Shown here: in pieces, positions 1 through 7,942 of the stretch
Layout: the number at the start of each line of letters is the position of its first letter
How positions within the stretch are numbered: the first letter of the stretch is position 1
NCBI GenBank assembly: GCA_030698625.1
Contig: JAUYMS010000046.1
Span: forward strand, 1-56,347
Length of the DNA: 56,347 nt
Source: Candidatus Omnitrophota bacterium
GTDB lineage: Bacteria > Omnitrophota > Omnitrophia > Omnitrophales > Aquincolibacteriaceae
Direction of reading: 5' to 3'
The notes under the pieces: generated by a model
Seen by the model: the letters and a program-made list of their open reading frames with translations, nothing else
Told to the model about the DNA's origin: nothing
The model's database searches: none
Position numbers and translations under genes: made by a program

Positions 1-125
1 GGCGGCAGGATTACAACGAATTTCGACCGCATGGCTCGCTCAAGGGCCTGACGCCCAGCGAGTTCACGAAACAATTTTCATCAACCCAAAACCCCGGGGG
101 ACTAAACTTTCAAGTGGCCCAATAA
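1..125 (+). CDS. IS3-family transposase (OrfB), C-terminal fragment
   Basis: The frame starting at base 3 reads RQDYNEFRPHGSLKGLTPSE and continues to a TAA at 123-125. The YNxxRPHxSLxxLTPxEF pattern is the end of the DDE integrase core (rve) of IS3-family transposases, close to the final catalytic region that binds the transposon ends. Only about 40 residues are present because the window cuts the gene. It lies upstream of a decayed sulfotransferase gene, which fits a region disturbed by insertion events. I cannot tell whether the element is intact beyond the edge. Confidence 0.8.
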   Translation, partial: RQDYNEFRPHGSLKGLTPSEFTKQFSSTQNPGGLNFQVAQ

Positions 126-139
126 AGGGGGTAACACCA
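1..139 (+). mobile_element. Right end of an IS3-family insertion sequence (partial)
   Basis: The window opens inside a transposase reading frame whose C-terminus is typical of IS3-family OrfB. A short tail follows that ends in a run of G and then GTAACACCA at about 131-139. IS3-family elements normally end in CA next to the target site, so I place the right end near 139; that boundary is inferred. The left end and the rest of the element lie outside the window, so the inverted repeat cannot be matched. Confidence 0.6.
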
Positions 140-317
140 GGTCCGCAATGATTCGATTTTTTTGAACCAAGACAACTCCTCATCTGATGCAGACTGATCT
201 CGAACGAGGCTTGTTAATCGGGCTAAAGGGGTTTTGTTGCGTGGGTTTCCTTGAGTTTGCATTGGCGGACTTATTATAGGCTGAGATAAAGCCTTTCGTG
301 TATAATATCTCGCTGTA
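140..317. other. Non-coding spacer between IS end and sulfotransferase pseudogene
   Basis: No reading frame with recognisable content is seen. The only feature I can support is a -10-like box at 301-306 directly before the pseudogene start. No matching -35 box is found at 16-18 nt upstream. Confidence 0.5.
301..306 (+). promoter_or_regulatory. -10 box TATAAT before the sulfotransferase pseudogene
   Basis: A perfect TATAAT stands 11 nt before the ATG at 318. With a usual start 6-8 nt after the box, the leader would be only about 5 nt. No convincing -35 element and no Shine-Dalgarno sequence are visible. The same arrangement recurs at other genes in this window. Confidence 0.45.
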
Positions 318-1174
318 ATGACGGATCAGCAAAGCATAGCCGAGAAATTCAGCGACGAGTGCATGCTCCTGGCAGGTCGTCTAGAGCCTCTATCGACCAA
401 ACAGAGTATTCTCTTTTACACTGTTGCAAAAAGCGCCTCAGTCTACGTGGGGAAAATTCTGAAACAGTTGGCCGTTGCCTCCGGTATGACTCCGATCGAC
501 TGGGAGCAATACTGCTGGGAGCAAGGTTCCCGGTTCTGGGAATTATTCGCCAGCCAGGCTGATGCGACAAACGCCTTCAAGAAAACGGGCTTTATGTTCG
601 GGCCTTACCGCAGTTTGAACTTTCCGTTGGAAGCCCTCAACAGTTATCGCGTTCTTTTGCTGTTGCGGGACCCGCGCGATGTGCTCGTCTCTCTTTATTT
701 TTCTATGGCTTATAGTCATGGGATGCAAAATGAGGCGATCCGGAATGTGATTCTCCCCAAACGCCGCAGGGCATTGAGTTAGAGTGTCGACGAATTTGTA
801 CTCGAACAGAGCCCGCACTACGTGAAACTTTATGAAAATTACTGTGATCAATTACTCTACCGCCCGAATCTGCTTTTTGTGAAATACGAAGATATGGTGG
901 CAAGCTTTGAGCCCTGGCTGGATGGTATCATTGAATTTCTTGGGGTTGATGCCGTTCCGGAAGTGCGGTCAAAGATTATTCGAGAGGCTGATTTCCATGT
1001 CGAAAGGCTGATTTCCATGTCGAAAAAGAAGACGTTTATTCGAAAAGAAGGCAAGTGAGCCCCGGCGATCACTTGCGGAAACTGAAGTCCGATACGATAC
1101 GATTATTGGATAATCAGTTTCGGAACGTCATGAACATATTAAGCTATGACTATGGCAGGGAAGGATGCAAATAA
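318..1174 (+). pseudogene. Sulfotransferase (PAPS-dependent, Sulfotransfer_1/3 type), inactivated
   Basis: A cytosolic-type sulfotransferase moves sulfate from PAPS to an acceptor, here probably a sugar. The N-terminal part (318-779) carries the 5'-phosphosulfate site region (TVAKSASVYVGKIL) and the 3'-phosphate site (LLLLRDPRDVLVSLYF). An in-frame TAG at 780-782 interrupts it. The same frame goes straight on with SVDEFVLEQSPHYVKLYENY, so this is a nonsense change and not a gene end. A 20-bp tandem duplication (985-1024) then shifts the frame. Removing one copy restores EADFHVEKEDVYSKRRQVSP and the family-typical tail GDHLRKLKSDTIRLLDNQF up to a TAA at 1172-1174. With two independent lesions, the gene is almost certainly dead unless both are sequencing errors. 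Its end overlaps the next gene by 29 nt. Confidence 0.85.
985..1024 (+). repeat. 20-bp perfect tandem duplication
   Basis: Two adjacent identical 20-nt units occupy 985-1004 and 1005-1024, each beginning AGGCTGATTT and ending CATGTCGAA. The extra 20 nt change the reading frame of the sulfotransferase. Deleting one unit in silico rejoins the conserved C-terminus in frame. Confidence 0.95.
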
Positions 1175-3503
1175 CTTGACCGGCGATACTGAGCTTTCAC
1201 CAGGCAAGCCTGTTTTTGTTGTGGGGTGCGACCGTTCGGGGACGACATTTCTGGGCCGGATATTTGGATCGCATCCGGAGGTGGCTTACGTTGAAGAGCC
1301 CGAGCTCGGATATTTTGTGCGCGATTTTTCCGCACGCCTCCACCGCTATCTCGATATTGAAGCGAAGATGAGGAAACTCCCCTGTAGTGAGACTCTCGGC
1401 GGACGGACTTACCGCGGTCTTAGCCTGCTCAGCGAAGCGGAAGAGGCGGCGGTTCAGGCCGAGTGCCTCCAAAAGACGCGGGAATTCTTTCATTCGCTTT
1501 GCGACAGCTCAATCCGGGAACGTGGGGCAAAGATTTTCGTGGAAAAGACGCCGCAGAATGATCGGTGTATGAACGACTTGCTGAATGTATTTCCGGACGC
1601 GAAGTTTGTACACATTATCCGTGACGGCCGGGATGTGGCGGCTTCATATCTTAGTCGCGGCCTGTTTGAGCGCTGGGGAATTGAGGTGCCGGAGGAGGGT
1701 AGGATCGACTGGTTGGCGGCGCATTGGCGTCGTTATCTTACGAATGTGCGGCAATGGGGCGCAGAGCACGGGCCGGCGCGGTACCGGGAGATCTTTTACG
1801 AATCACTTACCGGGAATCCGGAAAAGACGCTGTCTCCGGTGCTCGAGTGGGTGGGCCTTTCCTGGGCCCCAGAGCTTGATCGATTTTTAAAGCAGGGGAT
1901 GGGAGGTGGGCTAAAAACCGATCGCATCGGTTGTCACCGTAAGGTTCTCACCGAGGGCGAGATCGAGCAGTTTGAGCGTCAGAACGGCGATCTGTTAACG
2001 GAACTGAATTATTCCGTCCCGAAACGAGAGCAGCCGGAAGCCGGAACGCCCGCACCCAAAAGCATGAAAATTAGCGCCATAGTTACTTCTCATAATTACG
2101 GGCGTTACCTGGCGGAGTGTCTCAATAGCCTGCTGGCTCAGAGCCATCCGTTCTGTGAAATCATCGTCGTGGATGATGATTCGAAAGATGAAACGGCCGA
2201 GGTCGCAGCTCATTTTGGAGGCCGGATCCGTTATGAAAAAGTTTCCTTCCGGAATGTGGCAAAGGCTCGTCAGCATGCTTTTGCGATCTCAAAAGGAGAT
2301 TACGTTGTGCCCGTCGATGCCGATGATTGGTTGTTGCCCAACTACAACGAGCGGCTTATCGAACCGCTGCTCGCCGACGACCGTGTGGGGATCAGTTACT
2401 GCGGAGCGCATTTTCATTTCGAAGAAGAGGCTAATGAATGGTTCCCGGATGAGTATTACCCGCTTGTCACTTTCGACAGAGAGTTACTTCGCCGTTCAAA
2501 TTTCATTTGCAATTGCAGCATGGTCCGACGCGAGGCCTGGCAGGGAGAAGACCCTGCCTTGCAGGGGCATTATATAGACTGGGACCATTGGATCCGTGTG
2601 GTTGATAAGGGATGGAAAGCGGTGCTGGTGCCCGCCCACCTCTTTTACTACCGCATCCACAAGGAAAACTCCACTTACAAGAGAATTCACGGGGCGTGGC
2701 AGGATGCCTACTTCGGGGTTCGCGAGAGATATCTCGACAAGCCATTGACGATTCTGACTCTGTTTTCAGGCAAAAAAAATCTCTTGCCGGCTTATCTTGA
2801 TGCCTTAGCGCATTTTCGGAAGCCCGACGATACCCAACTCCTGTTTATTGATGACAGTCGGGACGTGCGATTCTTCAACCGGCTTAGAAAACTCAATGTG
2901 GAAACAATCGTTTATCCGGAGGTGTCGAACAGGCCTGATGGTAATGCACCGTATATTGAGAATCAGCAGGCGGTCGCCCGACATCTTGCAAGTCTCTATG
3001 ATTTTTCAAAGTTTTTTATCCGGGGACGGAGATTGTTGATTTGGGAGCATGATGTCATACCTCAACCCGATGCCCTCGAAAAATTGGAAAAGAGTGCAGT
3101 AGAACGTCGTGCGGACATGATCGGCGCAGGGGTCGTTTCCAGGAAGACGGCCGAGTTCATGGCCTGGCGTGTCAAAAATGCGAACCCCAGAGCCGGGCTT
3201 TATAGGGTTCAGGCGGGGCGCGGACTCAAGAGGGTCTTTGCGACTAGTTTCAGTTTTCTCTTAATGGACACGAGTTTGTTTTTCCGTATGCCGCTGGAAG
3301 CGTCGAGGGACGGTCTTCCCTTTTTCGGATGTGACTTGAATGCAGGGGAATGGGCCTTTCGAAAAGACATGCGGTGGTTCATGGACGGGTCCGTACGGTG
3401 CCGTCATCTGGACAGCGACGGTCTTGCTGTGGAACGCGGCAGTCTCCGCCATACGCAGTCCGGTCTCATGGCCATGATCCGGAGCAAGCAGGCCGCGGTA
3501 TGA
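1146..3503 (+). CDS. Sulfotransferase-glycosyltransferase 2 fusion protein
   Basis: This 785-residue protein joins three modules. Residues 20-295 form a sulfotransferase with the PAPS loop GCDRSGTTFLG (27-37) and the 3'-phosphate motif IIRDGRDVAASY (157-168). Residues 307-530 form a family 2 glycosyltransferase starting MKISAIVTSHNYGRYL, with the metal-binding DADD at 391-394. Residues about 535-785 form a second GT-A-like module beginning LTILTLFSGKKN. The protein could sulfate and glycosylate the same surface glycan in the cytoplasm. The start overlaps the tail of the broken sulfotransferase gene and has no clear Shine-Dalgarno sequence; ATG 1152 is an alternative. The stop overlaps the next start (ATGA), so the two are co-translated. 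The second and third modules recur in the next gene. Acceptor and sugar are unknown. Confidence 0.85.
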   Translation: MTMAGKDANNLTGDTELSPGKPVFVVGCDRSGTTFLGRIFGSHPEVAYVEEPELGYFVRDFSARLHRYLDIEAKMRKLPCSETLGGRTYRGLSLLSEAEEAAVQAECLQKTREFFHSLCDSSIRERGAKIFVEKTPQNDRCMNDLLNVFPDAKFVHIIRDGRDVAASYLSRGLFERWGIEVPEEGRIDWLAAHWRRYLTNVRQWGAEHGPARYREIFYESLTGNPEKTLSPVLEWVGLSWAPELDRFLKQGMGGGLKTDRIGCHRKVLTEGEIEQFERQNGDLLTELNYSVPKREQPEAGTPAPKSMKISAIVTSHNYGRYLAECLNSLLAQSHPFCEIIVVDDDSKDETAEVAAHFGGRIRYEKVSFRNVAKARQHAFAISKGDYVVPVDADDWLLPNYNERLIEPLLADDRVGISYCGAHFHFEEEANEWFPDEYYPLVTFDRELLRRSNFICNCSMVRREAWQGEDPALQGHYIDWDHWIRVVDKGWKAVLVPAHLFYYRIHKENSTYKRIHGAWQDAYFGVRERYLDKPLTILTLFSGKKNLLPAYLDALAHFRKPDDTQLLFIDDSRDVRFFNRLRKLNVETIVYPEVSNRPDGNAPYIENQQAVARHLASLYDFSKFFIRGRRLLIWEHDVIPQPDALEKLEKSAVERRADMIGAGVVSRKTAEFMAWRVKNANPRAGLYRVQAGRGLKRVFATSFSFLLMDTSLFFRMPLEASRDGLPFFGCDLNAGEWAFRKDMRWFMDGSVRCRHLDSDGLAVERGSLRHTQSGLMAMIRSKQAAV

Positions 3504-6376
3504 AGACCAGCGTGATCGTCACCTGTCACAATTACGGTCGGTATTTAAAACAGTGCCTCGATAGTATTCTTCGCCAGACGAAACCCTTCCGCGAAATCAT
3601 CCTGATCGACGATGCCTCAACCGACGAAACCTTCGATGTCTGGAAATCTTCTTATCTAGATCAGGTTCGCTATGAACGGGTTGAGCTGAGAAATCGGATG
3701 GCTGTGCGCCATTACGGTGTCGAGAGGGCGACCGGTGAATTTATCGTATGTGTTGATGCCGATGACTGGCTGTCTCCTAATTTCCACCAACTAATGGTTA
3801 AGCCGCTACAAGCGGACCCGTCGGTCGGATTTTCCTATTGCGGACTATACTTGATACCGGAAAACGGATCTCATCTCTACCGTGCCGATGAACACGTGAT
3901 GCGCGAATTCGATCCCTATCGCCTGTGGCAAAGCAACGATATCTCCCAAACCTGCCTTATTCGGCGCGCGGCATGGCGGGGCAATCAAAGGGCCTATGGC
4001 GTTCTTATGTCAAATGGAAGGCAATATGGGGAAGACTGGGACCATATTATGGACATCGTGTGCCATGGTTGGAAAGGGGAGCTGGTCCGCGAAAAACTCA
4101 TTTTTAAAAAGATGCACGGGGAGAGCAGTTCCCTAGAAGTCGAAAAAGATATCGAGAAGTTTCGAGAAAGCCGGTGGCAGATCAAAGAACGCTTCTTGCA
4201 ATATGACCTGAGCATCGTCTGCTTTTTTTCGGGTAGAGATCAGACCGACTGGAGAGGCCTTCGGGAAAATATCGGAGGGCTTGATGTGCCCGTTAAAACG
4301 CAAATTCTTTTCGTGGACGGGTGCGGGCAAGATGAACTCCGTCAGTCATGCGAGACCGCAGGCATCACCTATTTGCCCATTCCTTATGTGCGGCAGGTGT
4401 CTACCGATGACGGTTGGAAACAGGCGGCCCTTTGGCGGGTACGCCGCTACGTTGCAGGCGGGGAAGTGTTACTGCTCGATGAGGACATGCGTCTTGGTGC
4501 CGACGCCTACACGCGTCTGTCTGAGGTAATGAAAAGTAAGCGGGCATCGTTTTGTTCCGTACGAGTCCCTTTGGGATGGGGCGACGGCATTGCGGCATGG
4601 CGCGCTCTGCGCGGTGTTCCGGACCGGGGGATCTATTTTACGCCGGTCGCTCGCGCTCCGAAGCGCGTGTTCGCGACAGCCCTGAAAGCGGTCCTGATCA
4701 ACGCACGCGCCTTTCACGACATGCCCCTAGAATGCGGCAGGTTCACCGAGGGTTCCACACCGGTGACCGATAAGGCAGAGCCCTTGGAGTTCATCTGCGC
4801 GAGGCAGGCATGGGAGTCGGGCTACCGCTGGTTTGTCGACGGCCGCATTCACGCCGCGCGTCTTGACCGTGCCGGTATGAAAGTGCGCCCGGGACGTGAC
4901 GGAAGATTTAATTTTGGCGCTAATGGGAAAGTCGAAGCACAACTGCCTGGGGTTTCGATCGTGATTCCCGTTCGCGATGGGGGGAGAACGATCAGAGCGT
5001 TACTGCAAAGTCTCCGGACGCTTGATTACCCGCATGAGAAGTTTGAAACTCTAGTTGTCGACAACGGTTCCTCCGATGACACGCTCAAGATTGTTCGGGA
5101 GTTTCCCGAGGTGAAGCTGAAATTCGAAAAAACCCCTAGCTCTTATGCCGCACGCAACACGGGTCTTCGCGAGAGCCGCTTCGGGATCATTGCCTTTTTG
5201 GATGCCGATACCGAGGTGACGGCGCAGTGGTTGCGCGAACTGGTGAAGCCGTTTGCCGAAAGCGAACGGGTCGGTGCCGTGGGGGGCGGGAATATTCCTC
5301 GGGGCGGGATTGGTGATTTTCCAGAGTTAGAAAGGAAGCAGTGTGGCTACAGGAACTGGGTTTCCCCGGTTGCCGGATCGCGATTATCCTATGTCATTAC
5401 GATGAACGCTGCCTATCGGCGGGCCGTCTTTAAAGACGTGGGTCCGTTTGATGATCGTGAGATATCCGGCTCCGATGTCGACATGAGTTGGCGAATGCAG
5501 ACCGAAGGCCGCTGGGAACTGCGTGTCTTAGATGAGCAAGCCATGGTCTATCACAAGGACCCGGATACCCTTCTAGGCCTGGTTCGTCGGGCAGTGCGGA
5601 TCGGCCGGGGTCACTACGGGCTTTATCAGAAGCATCCTCTTTCTTTGCCCCTTCAATATACTTGGCTGCCGCGCACGCGATGTGAACTTATTCTACGCTT
5701 GCTGAAGAGGGCTGCATTTAAGAATTCTGACACGCGGCTAGGACTGAATCCTCGTCTCACGACACGAGATCGAGTCTTCTTTCTTCTGCGTGATTTCTTT
5801 AATGTTTGGGGCTACTCCCATGAAGCAAGATTGCGCGCTCGGAAGCGGGTGACCGGAGCAGCAAAGCAGCGCAAATATCTTCTTTGCTCCGGAAAGGATG
5901 CGCTTCGACCTCAGCACCCGGTCTTCCGGGATCTGTGGATCAAGTCCTGCTCGGGGTTTCGCGTCCTTCACGAGGGCCCGTCCCGCAGTTGTCTACGCTC
6001 GTGGTATGAAGCCATACTGTCCGCAGCCGGCGGTACAACGGTTTGGACGTGGAGGCCCGGGTTTCAGTCGCTGTTTGCGTGGAAGCTCTTACCCGAATTT
6101 GGGCGGTGGCGGTGGCCGCAAAGAATCAACGATGCCATAAACCGCGCGCGTATCCGAAGGGTAATGGGCGTACCCCGCGGCGGGCAGCTGACAGTTCGTT
6201 CTAATCCGGATGCGATTCAAATGAGAGAATGGGAGGCGGCCTGGCGCCGAAAAAGGATTGCCGTAAGGTTTCAGGAGCAATACTGTAGTGACAACTGCAT
6301 GCTACTTCGCCAGAGCCGGAGACCGGACGACCTCGGCGGGGTTGTAAGTTTGGCAGAACTTGCCGTAGGCCGCTAG
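3500..6376 (+). CDS. Multi-domain glycosyltransferase with two GT2 domains
   Basis: The start is the ATG at 3500, which overlaps the upstream TGA; this gives 958 residues beginning MKTSVIVTCHNYGRYL. Longer upstream starts would only read the previous gene out of frame. Order of domains: GT2 (1-230, VDADDW metal site), a middle GT-A-like module starting LSIVCFFSGRDQ (about 232-470) that is homologous to the last module of the previous protein, a second GT2 (about 480-740, beginning VSIVIPVRDGGRTIRALLQ, metal site LDADTE, acceptor region SGSDVDMSWRMQ), and a basic tail of about 200 residues that I do not recognise. The last 25 codons lie antisense to the end of the convergent ABC ATPase gene. 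It is likely a polymerising or sequential glycosyltransferase of the surface glycan. Confidence 0.85.
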   Translation: MKTSVIVTCHNYGRYLKQCLDSILRQTKPFREIILIDDASTDETFDVWKSSYLDQVRYERVELRNRMAVRHYGVERATGEFIVCVDADDWLSPNFHQLMVKPLQADPSVGFSYCGLYLIPENGSHLYRADEHVMREFDPYRLWQSNDISQTCLIRRAAWRGNQRAYGVLMSNGRQYGEDWDHIMDIVCHGWKGELVREKLIFKKMHGESSSLEVEKDIEKFRESRWQIKERFLQYDLSIVCFFSGRDQTDWRGLRENIGGLDVPVKTQILFVDGCGQDELRQSCETAGITYLPIPYVRQVSTDDGWKQAALWRVRRYVAGGEVLLLDEDMRLGADAYTRLSEVMKSKRASFCSVRVPLGWGDGIAAWRALRGVPDRGIYFTPVARAPKRVFATALKAVLINARAFHDMPLECGRFTEGSTPVTDKAEPLEFICARQAWESGYRWFVDGRIHAARLDRAGMKVRPGRDGRFNFGANGKVEAQLPGVSIVIPVRDGGRTIRALLQSLRTLDYPHEKFETLVVDNGSSDDTLKIVREFPEVKLKFEKTPSSYAARNTGLRESRFGIIAFLDADTEVTAQWLRELVKPFAESERVGAVGGGNIPRGGIGDFPELERKQCGYRNWVSPVAGSRLSYVITMNAAYRRAVFKDVGPFDDREISGSDVDMSWRMQTEGRWELRVLDEQAMVYHKDPDTLLGLVRRAVRIGRGHYGLYQKHPLSLPLQYTWLPRTRCELILRLLKRAAFKNSDTRLGLNPRLTTRDRVFFLLRDFFNVWGYSHEARLRARKRVTGAAKQRKYLLCSGKDALRPQHPVFRDLWIKSCSGFRVLHEGPSRSCLRSWYEAILSAAGGTTVWTWRPGFQSLFAWKLLPEFGRWRWPQRINDAINRARIRRVMGVPRGGQLTVRSNPDAIQMREWEAAWRRKRIAVRFQEQYCSDNCMLLRQSRRPDDLGGVVSLAELAVGR

Positions 6377-7081
6377 CGTTTTTCCGCAACTGTCGAATGC
6401 CTGCATTCGACCCTCCTCCAGCCAGATGGCCCGGCCGCAATAACGTGAGAGTATTTCCTGATTATGCGAGGCGATCAGAATAGTCTTGTCTGAGGTCATC
6501 AACTGCTTGAAGTATGAATCGCACTTCTTCTGAAATCGTGCGTCAGCTAGTGAAGCGCTCTCGTCAAAGGCGAGAAAGGCGTCATCCGACTGCGCGAAAA
6601 CGGAGAATGAGAGCCGTTGGACCTGCCCCGAAGAAAGATTCTTTACGGGAAGATAGAGCAGCTTCTCGAGTTCGCAGAAGTCGATGATCTCCTCAAGTTT
6701 TCTCTTGATCCTGCCGGCCGAGAGCCCGTAAAAGGCTCCTAAGATATAAACATTGTCAATGACCGGCAGATGAGGATTCATGCCGATTCCATAACGAAAT
6801 AGAGGGCTGATCGGAACTGTGCGGCGCACCGTCCCTGTTGTGGCCGGGTAGATACCGGATGCTACACGGAAAAAAGTTGTTTTTCCCGCCCCGTTTCGGC
6901 CGATGAGCGCGACTTTCTCCCCCTGCTTGATGTTCAAACTGATATCTTGAAGCACCCATAAGTCCCGCTTGAACGGGATGCGCGCGGCGAGGGACTTCCC
7001 CAGACGAAACAGTGTTTTTTGAACCTGATAAATACGGAATCGCTTCCCGACCTTCTGGAACTCAAGCACCTTTCGTCTCAT
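6302..7081 (-). CDS. Polysaccharide ABC exporter, ATP-binding subunit (Wzt/RfbE/TagH-like)
   Basis: This 259-residue ATPase powers export of a lipid-linked glycan across the inner membrane together with the permease just upstream. Visible motifs are Walker A GRNGAGKTT (61-69), the family-typical ISPLFRYGIGMNPHLPVIDN segment, signature NLSSGQVQR (148-156), Walker B FLAFDES (169-175) and the switch histidine in IASHN (H206). It lacks the C-terminal carbohydrate-binding domain found in long Wzt proteins, so glycan recognition before export, if any, must lie elsewhere. Its start overlaps the permease stop (ATGA), showing a two-gene operon. The 3' end overlaps the convergent glycosyltransferase gene by 75 nt. 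The expected substrate is the glycan made by the neighbouring transferases (inferred). Confidence 0.9.
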   Translation of the reverse strand: MRRKVLEFQKVGKRFRIYQVQKTLFRLGKSLAARIPFKRDLWVLQDISLNIKQGEKVALIGRNGAGKTTFFRVASGIYPATTGTVRRTVPISPLFRYGIGMNPHLPVIDNVYILGAFYGLSAGRIKRKLEEIIDFCELEKLLYLPVKNLSSGQVQRLSFSVFAQSDDAFLAFDESASLADARFQKKCDSYFKQLMTSDKTILIASHNQEILSRYCGRAIWLEEGRMQAFDSCGKTLAAYGKFCQTYNPAEVVRSPALAK

Positions 7082-7857
7082 AAGTATTCCAGGATCTGTT
7101 TCTCAAACTTTTTGGAGAGGAAAAGACCGATCAGGAAAAGGGATAGCGCCCAGAGCAGGGCGTGCAGATAAGTCGCGGACGTCAAATGAGGCTCCTGAAC
7201 GCCCAGGATCAGAGTCTGAAAGCAGATCATGAAGGGAGTCAGGGGATTCAACGTGTACGCGAGATTCCGGCCCCAGGGCGATAACATGTTGAGGGTATAA
7301 AAAATCGGGCACACAAAAAACAAAATAGGCGAAATGCTGTTCCATATTTCGAGCACATCGGTCGCGAAGGAATAAAGAATGGCCAGAATGAATCCGACTC
7401 CGAGTGATAAGAGAAAAAAGAAGACGGATAAGCCGAGAAGCGAAAAGATATTCCGAAACGGAAAAATACCGGCAAAGACCGCAAGCGCTATGCAGACAGT
7501 TATTTCCACGATAAATTTCAAAAAAGGAACAGACACGGCCGAGAGAACGATTACCAGGGGAGGCGTCAGCGAGTTGATAATGACATCCCTGTTTGCGGAC
7601 ACGGCTTGCATGACTACCTGGACAACAAGTTTGAATGAGCTAAGAAGTACGATGCCGATAAGCAGACGCAAGGGGAAATGCGGAATCTGGCGTCCGAAAC
7701 GGTCAATGAATATGAAGTAAAGGACGCCGAGTGACAGCAGGGGGCCCGCAAAGCTCCAGAGCGCGCCGAGGAACGAGCGATAATCACTCGAGATGATGTG
7801 CATCCTGGACAGGACCAGGAATAGATTCAGGTGCTTTTTCAGATTCTTCATTAGCAT
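7078..7857 (-). CDS. Polysaccharide ABC exporter, permease subunit (Wzm/TagG-like, ABC-2 family)
   Basis: The 259-residue protein has about six hydrophobic segments, beginning near FLGALWSFAGPLLSLGVLYFI and ending near LLWALSLFLIGLFL, with the ABC-2 permease pattern LNPLTPFMICFQ before the last helix. It forms the membrane channel for the ATPase encoded immediately downstream; the genes overlap by 4 nt. ATG 7857 is preferred because GGAAA lies 8 nt before it; ATG 7851 is possible. A promoter with TTGGGC and TATAAT lies in the divergent spacer, back to back with that of the GT2 gene on the plus strand. Confidence 0.88.
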   Translation of the reverse strand: MLMKNLKKHLNLFLVLSRMHIISSDYRSFLGALWSFAGPLLSLGVLYFIFIDRFGRQIPHFPLRLLIGIVLLSSFKLVVQVVMQAVSANRDVIINSLTPPLVIVLSAVSVPFLKFIVEITVCIALAVFAGIFPFRNIFSLLGLSVFFFLLSLGVGFILAILYSFATDVLEIWNSISPILFFVCPIFYTLNMLSPWGRNLAYTLNPLTPFMICFQTLILGVQEPHLTSATYLHALLWALSLFLIGLFLSKKFEKQILEYL

Positions 7858-7883
7858 AATTCACATTTCCAAGTTAAAGAATC

Positions 7884-7934
7884 ATTATAAAGGGATTTTA
7901 GCCGTTGCCCAAACTCTATTAGAGCGTCTAGAAT
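7884..7934. promoter_or_regulatory. Back-to-back divergent promoters sharing a -35 region
   Basis: Minus strand: TTGGGC (7912-7907), 17-nt spacer, TATAAT (7889-7884), serving the ABC exporter. Plus strand: TTGCCC (7905-7910), 18-nt spacer, TAGAAT (7929-7934), serving the GT2 gene whose ATG follows the -10 box by 8 nt. The two -35 elements overlap on the same TTGCCCAA, so polymerase binding in one direction should exclude the other. Confidence 0.5.
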
Positions 7935-7942
7935 CGTCGCAA

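Noticed and set aside
780-782. TAG in the sulfotransferase as a recoded sense codon
   Set aside because: A second, independent lesion (20-bp duplication) lies downstream, and intact genes in the window do not show in-frame TAG codons, so decay is the simpler explanation.
2065-2090. ATG at the start of the GT2 module as a separate gene start
   Set aside because: No ribosome binding site precedes it and the frame is continuous with the sulfotransferase module, so a fusion is the better reading.
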